Shown: in pieces, positions 43,867 through 52,228 of the stretch
Layout: each line of letters opens with the position of its first letter
How positions within the stretch are numbered: the stretch's first letter is position 1
Assembly (NCBI RefSeq): GCF_014642175.1
Contig: NZ_BMIL01000001.1
Span: 62,001-126,000, forward strand
Reading direction: 5' to 3'
From: Pedobacter quisquiliarum
GTDB taxonomy: Bacteria; Bacteroidota; Bacteroidia; Sphingobacteriales; Sphingobacteriaceae
DNA length: 64,000 bases
The notes under the pieces: generated by a model
Database searches by the model: none
What the model was told of the DNA's origin: nothing
The model's input: the letters and a program-made list of their open reading frames with translations, nothing else
Made by a program: the position numbers and the translations under genes

Positions 43867-45753
43867 TTAGAACTGTGGGACTTCAAACGCGAAGATGGTG
43901 CCTTCATCTGGCTTGCTTTCAAACCAAATCTTGCCATCTAGCTTGGTAATGATCTGCTTGGATATGTATAATCCAATGCCAATACCCTGAAATCCGGAGT
44001 GCTTATCATCAATTACCCTATAGAAGCGGTCAAACATCTGAGCTTGTTTTTGTTCGGCAATGCCGACGCCAAAATCTTCAACGCTGCACTTTACACATCG
44101 CCCGCTAAGCTCCAGTTTTACGATGACCTTTTCTGCGTTTGGTGAGTATTTGATTGCATTTGTTAACAGGTTTATGATTACCTGCCGGATGCGTTCTTTG
44201 TCGCTGAAGCCAGGAATCGGCGGACATTCATGAAGCACAATCTCATGGGTACTTGTCGTACGCTGCACATCGGAAACCACTTCTTCAAACAGCTCATTAA
44301 ACATGAAATGATTCTTGTTCAACTGTAGCTTTCCGCCTTCGATTAAACTGGCATCCAGCAGATCATGTATGAGGTTGGTTAAGCGCTTAATCTGATTCAC
44401 TAGTTTGTGAATGAGGTCTATGGTCATCCGATCGCCAAGCGACTCAAACTTCTTCTCCAATAGCTGTGCAATCGCCTTAATTGATGTCACGGGTGTTTTA
44501 AGTTCATGACTTACCGTACTCAGCAGTTCATCCTTACGCTGCTCCAGCTCCTTGCGATCCGTGATGTCGAGCGTGGTACCAACAACCCGCACGGTCTGCT
44601 CGTTTTCATCCCGGAGGACATTACCGGTCAGTTGGATCCAATGGACAGATTTGTCCAGCCAGATTGCCCGAAGGATAACGCTGAAATGTGCCGCGGGTCC
44701 TGCAAGTGCTTCATCCAGTTTCTTCCGGTCTTCGGGTACAAGTTGCTCGAGAAATTCATCTAAGTGATAGTTCGACTTCTCCATGGGGAAACCAGCGATC
44801 CAGATGTGGCTTGAAGAAAATACAGTTCTGGTTCTAAGGTCCAGATCCCAGATGCCCAGTCCGGCAGACTCCACGGCAATCTTCATGATCAGCTCACTTT
44901 TTTCAAGTGCTTTTCTCAGGAGTACCTGCTGTGTCGCATCTATACTCACGCCAAGCACACCGGACATTCGCCCATCGGCCTCATGATAGGGAACAATGCT
45001 AAAATTCACGAATGAATGTTGCTGCTGTCCATCAACTGTTAAATCCACCGCAAGTTCGACGCCGGTATAAGGCTTTCCGGTTTCCAGTACATTGGTCATG
45101 ATGGTGCCCCAAAGTAGTTTGGAAGCTGGAAATGCTTCAAAGATTGGTTTGCCCAATAGGGACTGTTCATCATGGTGATAAAACTTTGTAAGTGCTGGAT
45201 TAATCATCCTGGTGATGAATTCTGGGCCCTCCCAGATGCCAATGCCTACAGGGGCTTGTAGGAATATGGATTGATATAATTGCCGCAGTTTGCTGGATTC
45301 CACCTCCAGTTTTTTGCCCCGCTCTGCGAGCTCCTGGTTCTCGGTTACATCTACAGGACAGTTTAGCAGGTAAAGTACTTCGCCATGCTCATTCAGAATT
45401 GGGGTGGAGCTACTGCTCCAGTAACAATGCGTGTATTCCCCGCTTACCGGATGTTTTCGGTTAAAGCGTAGCACACCATGATCTACCCGGCTTTTACTTT
45501 CAATTGCGCACTGCATGGCGCGTTTCAGGTTTTCTAGGGTCGCTAAAGACTCCTGATCTGTGGTATTGACCACAAGCGACTCAAAGAATGCTTTACCTCT
45601 GAAATGGTCCTCAGGCCAGCCCAGCGTCTTTACATATTCGGGATTCATATCAACAATGGTGAAATCAGGATAGTCTGGCCGGAGCAAGATACAGGCCACT
45701 GGAATGTTTTGAAATACAGCTTTGTAGGTGTTTGAAGTAGCAGTTTTTTCCAT
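43867..45753 (-). CDS. PAS-domain sensor histidine kinase
   Basis: A 628-residue soluble histidine kinase without transmembrane segments. It has three PAS-type domains (about 10-130, 155-285 and 295-400; the last followed by GTTLDITDRKELEQRK), a HisKA dimerisation domain with the phospho-accepting histidine in STVSHELKTPV (about residue 413), and a HATPase domain with N-box NLLTNAIKYSP, DFGVGI and GIGIGLYISKQI. No response regulator gene is next to it, so it is an orphan kinase. The signal sensed by the PAS domains is unknown. Confidence 0.93.
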   Translation of the reverse strand: MEKTATSNTYKAVFQNIPVACILLRPDYPDFTIVDMNPEYVKTLGWPEDHFRGKAFFESLVVNTTDQESLATLENLKRAMQCAIESKSRVDHGVLRFNRKHPVSGEYTHCYWSSSSTPILNEHGEVLYLLNCPVDVTENQELAERGKKLEVESSKLRQLYQSIFLQAPVGIGIWEGPEFITRMINPALTKFYHHDEQSLLGKPIFEAFPASKLLWGTIMTNVLETGKPYTGVELAVDLTVDGQQQHSFVNFSIVPYHEADGRMSGVLGVSIDATQQVLLRKALEKSELIMKIAVESAGLGIWDLDLRTRTVFSSSHIWIAGFPMEKSNYHLDEFLEQLVPEDRKKLDEALAGPAAHFSVILRAIWLDKSVHWIQLTGNVLRDENEQTVRVVGTTLDITDRKELEQRKDELLSTVSHELKTPVTSIKAIAQLLEKKFESLGDRMTIDLIHKLVNQIKRLTNLIHDLLDASLIEGGKLQLNKNHFMFNELFEEVVSDVQRTTSTHEIVLHECPPIPGFSDKERIRQVIINLLTNAIKYSPNAEKVIVKLELSGRCVKCSVEDFGVGIAEQKQAQMFDRFYRVIDDKHSGFQGIGIGLYISKQIITKLDGKIWFESKPDEGTIFAFEVPQF

Positions 45754-46074
45754 GGTATCCTGGATGAATCGTAAGCTAAATGAAGGCTGTATCGGCAGGA
45801 ATGGGAGGGATAGGATCGTGTATTAAGATAAGATTAAAAATACAATCATTGTTTTATTTTTTGTAGTAGATAAAAGAAAGTATTTCTACTAAAATTATCG
45901 CTCCTGCGTGTTGTGGTGCACCCACGCTACACAAGTATATAGGTGATTTGGTGTGTCGGTAAAAAATTGATTGGCAGCTACTTACCTGGTTTGTTGCTGG
46001 AAAGATTTTTAGAGATATGCTTGCAATAGCTTAGGACTTTGTTTAAATTTAGTTAAACCAAAATTATAACGCGT
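45754..46074. other. Gene-free stretch between histidine kinase and DoxX genes
   Basis: These 321 bp separate two divergent genes. I see no convincing ORF. A small near-palindrome (GTGGTGCACCCAC) lies near 45915 and the remainder is A+T-rich; neither strand shows a perfect TAnnTTTG box. Confidence 0.5.
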
Positions 46075-46524
46075 ATGGAACTTATAGCAAAAGTCCAGAA
46101 ATGGGGGGACACACATCACCCTAAATGGCTTGATTATTTCAGAATGCTTCTTGGCGTAATACTGATTTGGAAAGGAATTCAGTTCGCACTTAATCTGGAT
46201 GCGTTTACTGCGTTGATGCGGAACGCCAGCCTGGGCATGGCAACCTCCATTAGTTTGATCGCACATGTGATTATTGTACTGCACATTGTAGGTGGCTTGT
46301 TGATCACCATCGGATCGAATACCAGAATCTTTTGCCTGCTTAATTTAATTATTCTTTTTGGTGCAGTATTCTTTGTCAACTTAAGGGATGACATCGCAAG
46401 ACCTTATGCCGAAATCTGGCTTTCCAGCTTCGTGTTAATTGGTCTGCTCTGCTTTCTCATAGAAGGCGATGGCGTGATCTCCATTGAACATTCAAAGCAA
46501 CCTGCGACAGAATTAAATCCATAA
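46075..46524 (+). CDS. DoxX-like membrane protein
   Basis: A 149-residue inner-membrane protein with four hydrophobic segments and an N-terminal amphipathic part (HHPKWLDYFRMLLGVILIWKG) typical of the DoxX/DoxD-like group. It has the usual IVLHIVGGLLITIGSNTRI central segment and a conserved-looking arginine in DDIARPYAEIW. DoxX-like proteins have varied roles, including respiratory or redox stress functions. A hairpin terminator overlaps its stop. Confidence 0.82.
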   Translation: MELIAKVQKWGDTHHPKWLDYFRMLLGVILIWKGIQFALNLDAFTALMRNASLGMATSISLIAHVIIVLHIVGGLLITIGSNTRIFCLLNLIILFGAVFFVNLRDDIARPYAEIWLSSFVLIGLLCFLIEGDGVISIEHSKQPATELNP

Positions 46525-46553
46525 AAAAAGGCATCTTATTTAGATGCCTTTTT
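46523..46553. terminator. Bidirectional terminator between DoxX and a small minus-strand gene
   Basis: AAAAAAAGGCATCT and AGATGCCTTTTTC form the stem with a 5-nt loop. It starts inside the DoxX stop codon region, and the stop codon of the minus-strand gene (46536-46538) lies in the hairpin itself, so the two genes share it. Confidence 0.88.
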
Positions 46554-46766
46554 CGTTGTCTTTCCCTCTTTTTCAGCCAGATCCGGCGCCTGATGTACAG
46601 ATAGAATACTTTCTATAGTTGATCTGTTCATCTGGTAATCATTAGAAATCTTTTCCCAATGATCAAGCTGCTCCTGCAAAGCCTGAATTTCATTTCTGAT
46701 GCTGTCGATTTTTTTAGCAATAGTATCCTCTATTGTTGGTGGTGGTGTTGATTTCGGACGTGCCAT
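46536..46766 (-). CDS. Small coiled-coil protein of unknown function
   Basis: A 76-residue protein (MARPKSTPPPTIEDTIAKKI...) with a proline-rich N terminus, a heptad-like helical middle (KIDSIRNEIQALQEQLDHWEK, about 19-39) and a lysine-rich C terminus. It may form a dimer through the coiled coil. No family recognised. A TAAATTTG -7 box lies 17 bp upstream of its start. Confidence 0.6.
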   Translation of the reverse strand: MARPKSTPPPTIEDTIAKKIDSIRNEIQALQEQLDHWEKISNDYQMNRSTIESILSVHQAPDLAEKEGKTTKKASK

Positions 46767-46782
46767 AATTGTAAGTATAAAA

Positions 46783-46790
46783 CAAATTTA
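46783..46790 (-). promoter_or_regulatory. Candidate -7 box of the coiled-coil protein gene
   Basis: On the minus strand this reads TAAATTTG, a perfect TAnnTTTG match 17 bp before the start codon; no -33 element seen. Confidence 0.4.
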
Positions 46791-46859
46791 ATGTTTAACG
46801 GTAATGAGCGCGTTAGATTGCCTGCAAGTTACCTGAAATTAATCATGGCAGCTAATGAA

Positions 46860-47285
46860 CTATACATTCTGTAATTCTACTGTGATATTATTGCGTGTTG
46901 CATTTGAATAAGGACATACCTGATGTGCCTTTTCCGTAAGGGATTTTGCCTGCTCCGGACTGACGCCTGGAATGGAAACTTCCAATACTACAGCCAAACC
47001 AAAACCACCCTGACCATTCTTTCCAATGCTCACTTTTGCAGTTACGGTGGTTTCACCTGCCTGTACTTTTTCTGTGCGGATAACCAGGCTTAATGCACTG
47101 TCAAAACATGCGGCGTAACCCGCGGCAAATAACTGCTCTGGATTGGTATAAGCACCGCCGCCGCCACCCAATTCCTTAGGGGTTCTGACATCCAGATCAA
47201 GTACGCCGTCAGATGATTTTACATGTCCATTTCTGCCCCCTGTAGCACTGGCTTCAGCAGTGTATAATTTTTCGATTTGATCCAT
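46860..47285 (-). CDS. ohr: Organic hydroperoxide resistance protein (Ohr/OsmC family)
   Basis: A 141-residue thiol peroxidase that reduces organic hydroperoxides, using lipoylated protein as reductant in characterised Ohr enzymes. The two active-site cysteines are in [12 protein letters not shown] (about residue 60) and [13 protein letters not shown] (about residue 124). The start [23 protein letters not shown] is characteristic of Ohr rather than OsmC. The gene is monocistronic. No MarR-type regulator (OhrR) is adjacent. Confidence 0.94.
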   Translation of the reverse strand: MDQIEKLYTAEASATGGRNGHVKSSDGVLDLDVRTPKELGGGGGAYTNPEQLFAAGYAACFDSALSLVIRTEKVQAGETTVTAKVSIGKNGQGGFGLAVVLEVSIPGVSPEQAKSLTEKAHQVCPYSNATRNNITVELQNV

Positions 47286-47575
47286 TGGTATATCTAAATG
47301 TGTGATGATTTGGCTGTTTAAGGCATAGCTAAAATCTGCCGCTCACGTTTGATTTTTTCGTTGTTGTTCTTTACTGAGAATAACAATTATTATGTTTAAT
47401 ATTATAAACGTAAAGTAGGACCAATTGTGTTAAAATTGATGTTAATTCTTAGTTGCCAAAGGCTTTATTCCGCATCCTTTATTAAACACATTGTAGAATA
47501 TGTAACGAAATGAAAAATATTACGTCTTTAAATCAAGGCTTAATTCAACTAAAATCATAAACCATAAATATCATT

Positions 47576-49612
47576 ATGAATAGAAAACTATATTTTTTTC
47601 CTGCAGTGGCAGCAACAATGCTGGTGCTTGCATCTTGTAATGGTGATAAGTCGCCGGAAAAGCTCGGCTCCGGTATTACCCTGAGTAACATGGATACCAC
47701 TGCTGCCCCCGGCGATAATTTCATGCAATATGTAAACGGTAACTGGATTAAAAACACCAAAATTCCTGCAGACAAAGCAAGTTTTGGAGCTGCTACTGTT
47801 CTGCATGAGAAAGCGCAGGACGACGTTCGTGCAATTATCGAGAATGCTGCCAAAGCGGGTGGCAAGGGTGGTTCTGATGAACAGAAGATCGGTGATTATT
47901 ATGCATCCTATCTGAATCAGAAAGGTCGGGATTCTGTAGGACTCGCACCATTAAATGAAGAGTTTAAAAAGATTGAAGCCATTAAAGACGCTAAAGATCT
48001 TGCCGCCTATTTTGCGCGTGCTAATAAACTTGGATTTTCAGCACCGTTCAGTTTATCGGTAAGCGAAGACCTGAAGAACCCTAAAAATTATATGCTAGGT
48101 ACATGGCAGGGTGGATTAGGACTTCCTGAAAGAGAGTATTACTTGCTTAAGGATGCTAAGTCAGTAGAGATCCGTCAGAAGTACCTTGCGCATTTAGAAG
48201 CAATGCTGGGCCTTGCAGGCGTACCTGATGCTAAAGCGAAAGCGGCTAAAATCATGGCCCTCGAAACGGCACTCGCCAGCAAACACATGAAAAAAGAAGA
48301 CACGCGGAATATTGTGGCTTTATACAATAAATATGCAGTGTCTAAACTTAATACCCTAATGCCGGATTTCGACTGGAAAACCATGCTTGATGAGGCTGGA
48401 TTAGGCAGAGCGGATAGCCTTGTGGTTATGCAAGTGCAGTATACTAAGGACCTAAATAGCATCATCAAAAATACCCCAGTTGAAGACTGGAAGACTTACC
48501 TGAAATGGGGTGCATTAAATGGTTCCGCTACCTTGTTGACTTCAGCTTTGGATAAAGAACACTTCAACTTTTACAACAAAACACTTTATGGGGTAGAGCA
48601 GCAACTGCCGCAATGGCGCAGGGCTGTAAACAGCGTAAATGGTGCATTGGGTGAAATGGTAGGGAAGCTTTACGTTGAGAAACATTTCCCACCTGAGGCA
48701 AAAGAAAGAATGCTTGTGTTGGTTGATAATTTACTGAAAGCTTATGAGTCCAGCATTAAAGAACTGGACTGGATGAGCCCGGAAACAAAAAAGCAGGCTT
48801 TGGATAAGATCAGCAAGTTTACGCCGAAGATCGGGTATCCGGACAAATGGAGAGACTACGGCAAACTGCAGGTGAAAAAGAATGATCTTTTTGGAAATGC
48901 TTTACGCGCCACAGAATTCGAATACAACAGAAACATAGACAAACTGGGTAAACCTGTGGACCGCTCGGAATGGGGCATGACACCACAAACGGTGAATGCT
49001 TATTACAACCCACCGATGAACGAGATCGTATTCCCGGCAGCCATTTTACAGCCGCCTTTCTTCGACCTTAAAGCAGAAGATGCGGTAAACTATGGTGGTA
49101 TTGGTGCCGTGATTGGCCATGAGATTGGTCATGGTTTTGATGATCAGGGCAGTACTTTTGATGGTAACGGGGTGATGCGCAACTGGTGGACTGAAAAAGA
49201 TCAGTCTGAGTTCAAAAAGCGCACAAACGCTTTAGTTGCTCAGTACAGTGCCTTCAAAGTATTCCCGGACCTTAATGTAAATGGCGCCTTCACTTTGGGT
49301 GAAAACATTGGTGATCTTGGTGGCTTGAGCATTGCCTTAAAGGCGTATAGAGCAAGCTTAAAAGATAAGCCCGCGCCAACACTTGATGGTTTTACCGGTG
49401 AACAGCGCGTGCTGATTGGCTGGGGTCAGGTATGGCAGCACAAAGCACGTGCGGAAGCATTGAGAAATCAAGTGAGTACAGATCCACATTCGCCTGCAAC
49501 GTTCCGCGTGAATGGGGTTGTGCGCAATGTGCCTGAGTTTTATGCTGCGTTTAACGTTAAACCGGGAGATTCTCTATATCTGGCACCTGAAAAACGTGTT
49601 AAGATCTGGTAA
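47576..49612 (+). CDS. Lipoprotein M13 family (neprilysin-like) metallopeptidase
   Basis: A 678-residue zinc endopeptidase with a lipoprotein signal (lipobox LASC, Cys21), so outside the cytoplasm. The catalytic zinc motif HExxH is in VIGHEIGHGFDDQG (about residues 515-519), with the third ligand Glu in ENIGDLGG (about 577), NAYYNPPMNEIVFPA for substrate binding, and a C-terminal tryptophan (RVKIW) as in the family. Length and layout match PepO/neprilysin-type proteins of Bacteroidota. It is followed by a terminator. Confidence 0.95.
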   Translation: MNRKLYFFPAVAATMLVLASCNGDKSPEKLGSGITLSNMDTTAAPGDNFMQYVNGNWIKNTKIPADKASFGAATVLHEKAQDDVRAIIENAAKAGGKGGSDEQKIGDYYASYLNQKGRDSVGLAPLNEEFKKIEAIKDAKDLAAYFARANKLGFSAPFSLSVSEDLKNPKNYMLGTWQGGLGLPEREYYLLKDAKSVEIRQKYLAHLEAMLGLAGVPDAKAKAAKIMALETALASKHMKKEDTRNIVALYNKYAVSKLNTLMPDFDWKTMLDEAGLGRADSLVVMQVQYTKDLNSIIKNTPVEDWKTYLKWGALNGSATLLTSALDKEHFNFYNKTLYGVEQQLPQWRRAVNSVNGALGEMVGKLYVEKHFPPEAKERMLVLVDNLLKAYESSIKELDWMSPETKKQALDKISKFTPKIGYPDKWRDYGKLQVKKNDLFGNALRATEFEYNRNIDKLGKPVDRSEWGMTPQTVNAYYNPPMNEIVFPAAILQPPFFDLKAEDAVNYGGIGAVIGHEIGHGFDDQGSTFDGNGVMRNWWTEKDQSEFKKRTNALVAQYSAFKVFPDLNVNGAFTLGENIGDLGGLSIALKAYRASLKDKPAPTLDGFTGEQRVLIGWGQVWQHKARAEALRNQVSTDPHSPATFRVNGVVRNVPEFYAAFNVKPGDSLYLAPEKRVKIW

Positions 49613-49634
49613 TACCTTTCATGTAATTTTTCTT

Positions 49635-49667
49635 GAAGACCCGCCCTTAAAGCGGGTCTTCTTTGTT
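49635..49667 (+). terminator. Terminator of the M13 peptidase gene
   Basis: GAAGACCCGC and GCGGGTCTTC form a perfect 10-bp stem with a 7-nt loop, followed by TTTGTTC. It ends at the stop of the convergent ligase-like gene. Confidence 0.85.
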
Positions 49668-50177
49668 CTAAAGACTATTCTCTTGAAACAGATAGGTCTC
49701 ATTTAATGCCCAAGGGCCATTTAGGTAAGTCCATACGGCGAAGCCCTTTGCCGTAATTTGAAAGGGTTTGAAGCTTTCATTCAAGGATGTCACCAACGCA
49801 TTTACTTCCGCGGGTGATACTTTGTTCTGGATGGTAATGTGTGGCCATAGTCGCTGTTGATCCTGCGGGATCAGTATGGACTTAAACTTTCCCTGCAGGC
49901 TTTTATGAAGCTGTAATAAGGTTTCACTTTCAATCTTAAATGCAGTGCCATTGCCAATGGAACGAACGGCAGCAACCTCCATTGGAAAAGGTCTTTGCTG
50001 CCTGCCAATTTCCTGCACCGTTTCGTACACAAAAGGATCATCCGGAAGTTTATGGAACAACGTAAGATGTGCTTTAAGATAGTTTATTGCCGCAGGAAAG
50101 TGCTGATTCCGTAAATCAGTAAAATATTCAGCAGCTTCCTCATTCAGAATCAGTGTCACAATTAGTGTTTCTTCCAT
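49668..50177 (-). CDS. 2'-5' RNA ligase / cyclic phosphodiesterase-like protein
   Basis: A 169-residue protein of the 2H phosphoesterase group. It has the two HxT motifs that define the group: HLTLF (about residues 37-41) and HITIQ (about 109-113), separated by about 70 residues. Members include the 2'-5' RNA ligase ThpR and related enzymes; this one could be a ligase-like or phosphodiesterase enzyme on RNA or cyclic nucleotides. No other gene in the vicinity narrows the function. The start at ATG 50177 is unambiguous. Confidence 0.82.
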   Translation of the reverse strand: MEETLIVTLILNEEAAEYFTDLRNQHFPAAINYLKAHLTLFHKLPDDPFVYETVQEIGRQQRPFPMEVAAVRSIGNGTAFKIESETLLQLHKSLQGKFKSILIPQDQQRLWPHITIQNKVSPAEVNALVTSLNESFKPFQITAKGFAVWTYLNGPWALNETYLFQENSL

Positions 50178-50300
50178 TATTTTCCGGTGTTGATGAAATT
50201 TCAGTCTTTATTTAGGTGAATACGGATAAATCCTGGGGGTATAATGTTCTAAATTGATTTTTGTTCTGCTTTTACTTAGCTAAACTGATAACTTTAGACC

Positions 50301-50981
50301 ATGAAGCAAGTATTAAAGATCGGCTTAGACTCCGCTGCACCTTTCCCGATGCACACGGATTATCAATCTGAAGTTTTTGAAGGCTTCGAAGTTGATTTAT
50401 TGAGAATTATTGCAAAGAGTCTGGACCTGGAAATCCACTATGAAGTTTCCTTGTGGAAAGACATTCTGGAGCAGCTATACCGTGGAGAGTTGGACCTGAT
50501 CTGCTCTGCCGTTTCCGTTACCCCATCCCGGATGCGCATCCTGGAGTTTAGTGACCCTTACCTGCAATTCCGCCTTTGCGCGGTTATTAACCAGAAAGAT
50601 CACCTGGATGATTTGTCTAAGCTTAAAAATAAGGTCATTGGTGTGCGTGCCGCTGCGGAAGCGGAGAAGTACATGCTTAAGCACTATCCCGCCTATAACT
50701 TGAAACACCTGGATACCAATCGTGAGATGTACGAGGCTTTATTGCAGGGCGAAATTGATCTGCTGATCGATGATTCTCCGATTGCCGGAGGCTTCCTAAA
50801 GAAGCATAAGGCACTGAAGATCGGTACTTTTCTGCCAGATACCGACACGCAGTATGCAATCGCGATGAAGAAGGGGGACTTGAAGTTGAAAAGTAAAATT
50901 AACGGGGTGTTACATACCATCCGTAAGAACGGTGTTTACCAGCAACTATTTGCTAAATGGTTCACGCAGATACAACTTTAG
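50301..50981 (+). CDS. Solute-binding protein family 3 domain protein without signal peptide
   Basis: A 226-residue protein that is a complete SBP_bac_3 domain (VLKIGLDSAAPFP, FEGFEVDLLRIIAKSL, LYRGELDLICSAVSVTPSR, FSDPYL, and the late IRKNGVYQQLFAKWF). Such proteins normally bind amino acids in the periplasm for an ABC transporter, but here the domain starts at residue 5 with no signal peptide or lipobox, and no permease or ATPase genes adjoin. It may be a cytosolic ligand binder or enzyme-like relative, or use an unrecognised export route. The ATG at 50301 is the first start. Confidence 0.82.
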   Translation: MKQVLKIGLDSAAPFPMHTDYQSEVFEGFEVDLLRIIAKSLDLEIHYEVSLWKDILEQLYRGELDLICSAVSVTPSRMRILEFSDPYLQFRLCAVINQKDHLDDLSKLKNKVIGVRAAAEAEKYMLKHYPAYNLKHLDTNREMYEALLQGEIDLLIDDSPIAGGFLKKHKALKIGTFLPDTDTQYAIAMKKGDLKLKSKINGVLHTIRKNGVYQQLFAKWFTQIQL

Positions 50982-50993
50982 GGGCGCATTCCG

Positions 50994-52046
50994 CTAACCA
51001 ATGATGATTCTCGTATTGTTTGCAGTAGGGTGTCCCGTGCAAAGCAGCACGCGGCCTTTCTCAATCTCATCATCGGTAAGCACCTCATTGTAATCCATGC
51101 GTACACCGCCAGACACACAGGTTGATGTGCAGGTGCTACAAATGCCACCCGTACAGCTATATGGAATGTTGATGTTCTGGTCCAGCGCCACTTCCAGGAT
51201 CCGCTTGTAGTAAGGCACTTCTATTTCGTAGGTGTTTTGCTTCCAATCCAGAATAACTTTGTAGGTGTTTTTATCCGCTACTTTCTTTTCAGTGGTGTCA
51301 TCTTCATCCTGTTCATCTTCCGGAATGTAGTAGGTTTCCCTTTTGATCTGATCGATGCTGTATTTCAACGATAGTAGCACAATGCGGCAGTTCACCATGT
51401 AGTCGATCGGTCCACAGGTATAGAAGAGTGCCTGCTGCGGGTCAAATTCCATGTTTTCCACCACGATCTGTTCAATCATGAACTTGTTCAGGCGCGCCAT
51501 CATGATGTTTTTCGCATCGCTGAAGAAGTAAATCACTTTTAGTCTTTCCGGATATCGGCGCTCCCAATCCTGGATCTCTTCATAGAAAAGGGCATCCGCA
51601 ACGGATCTGTTGCTGTAAACCAGTATAATCTTGCTTTCATTCTCTTCAAGCAGCGCCGTTTTCATGATGGAGAATATCGGCGTAATGCCTACGCCCGCCG
51701 CGAACAGGAATACGGTGCGCTGAATGTTCTGATAGGGAAGGTAGGTGAAAATGCCGTTCGGCGCTACGGCAGTAAGGACATCCCCCACCCGTGTTTTATG
51801 ATGCAGATGTCTGGAGATCTCTCCATTTTCCACCAGTTTAACAGCAATGCTGAGCACTTCGTCCGTTCCAGGGCTGCTGAATAGCGAGTACGAACGCCTG
51901 ATTTCCTTGTTGTTGATGTTGAAAATAAAGGTTAGAAATTGGCCGGCCAGGTACTCAACTGGCGCTGCGGTTTTCTCAAATTTAATCACCAGGTTGTCTC
52001 CCGGCTGCTGACTGATCTCTGCAATTTTCAACGACAAGTATTTCAT
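50994..52046 (-). CDS. Ferredoxin-NADP reductase-like oxidoreductase with C-terminal 2Fe-2S domain (PaaE-like)
   Basis: A 350-residue electron transfer protein. Residues about 1-100 form the FAD-binding domain (RRSYSLFSSP), about 105-230 the NAD(P)-binding domain (FLFAAGVGITPIFSI, YTCGPIDYM), and the C-terminal 90 residues a plant-type ferredoxin with cysteines in YSCTGGICSTC and a fourth in LLCTGHP. The same build is seen in PaaE, HmpX and similar oxygenase reductases. No oxygenase gene lies nearby, so the partner is unknown. A TTG immediately upstream was rejected in favour of the ATG at 52046. Confidence 0.92.
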   Translation of the reverse strand: MKYLSLKIAEISQQPGDNLVIKFEKTAAPVEYLAGQFLTFIFNINNKEIRRSYSLFSSPGTDEVLSIAVKLVENGEISRHLHHKTRVGDVLTAVAPNGIFTYLPYQNIQRTVFLFAAGVGITPIFSIMKTALLEENESKIILVYSNRSVADALFYEEIQDWERRYPERLKVIYFFSDAKNIMMARLNKFMIEQIVVENMEFDPQQALFYTCGPIDYMVNCRIVLLSLKYSIDQIKRETYYIPEDEQDEDDTTEKKVADKNTYKVILDWKQNTYEIEVPYYKRILEVALDQNINIPYSCTGGICSTCTSTCVSGGVRMDYNEVLTDDEIEKGRVLLCTGHPTANNTRIIIG

Positions 52047-52228
52047 CAAGGCAATTTTAGGGATTAAACATAACTTTCAACCCAGATTTGTTGAAATAGT
52101 TTGTTTCGCGAGCTCAGTTATGCCTGTTTGGGGCATAGAATTAACCAACTGTTAAGCCGCAATTCCTCCACATTAAATTTCCTTGATCACAGCTAACCCT
52201 TTCATATAAAGCCGTATGTTTGCCCAGT

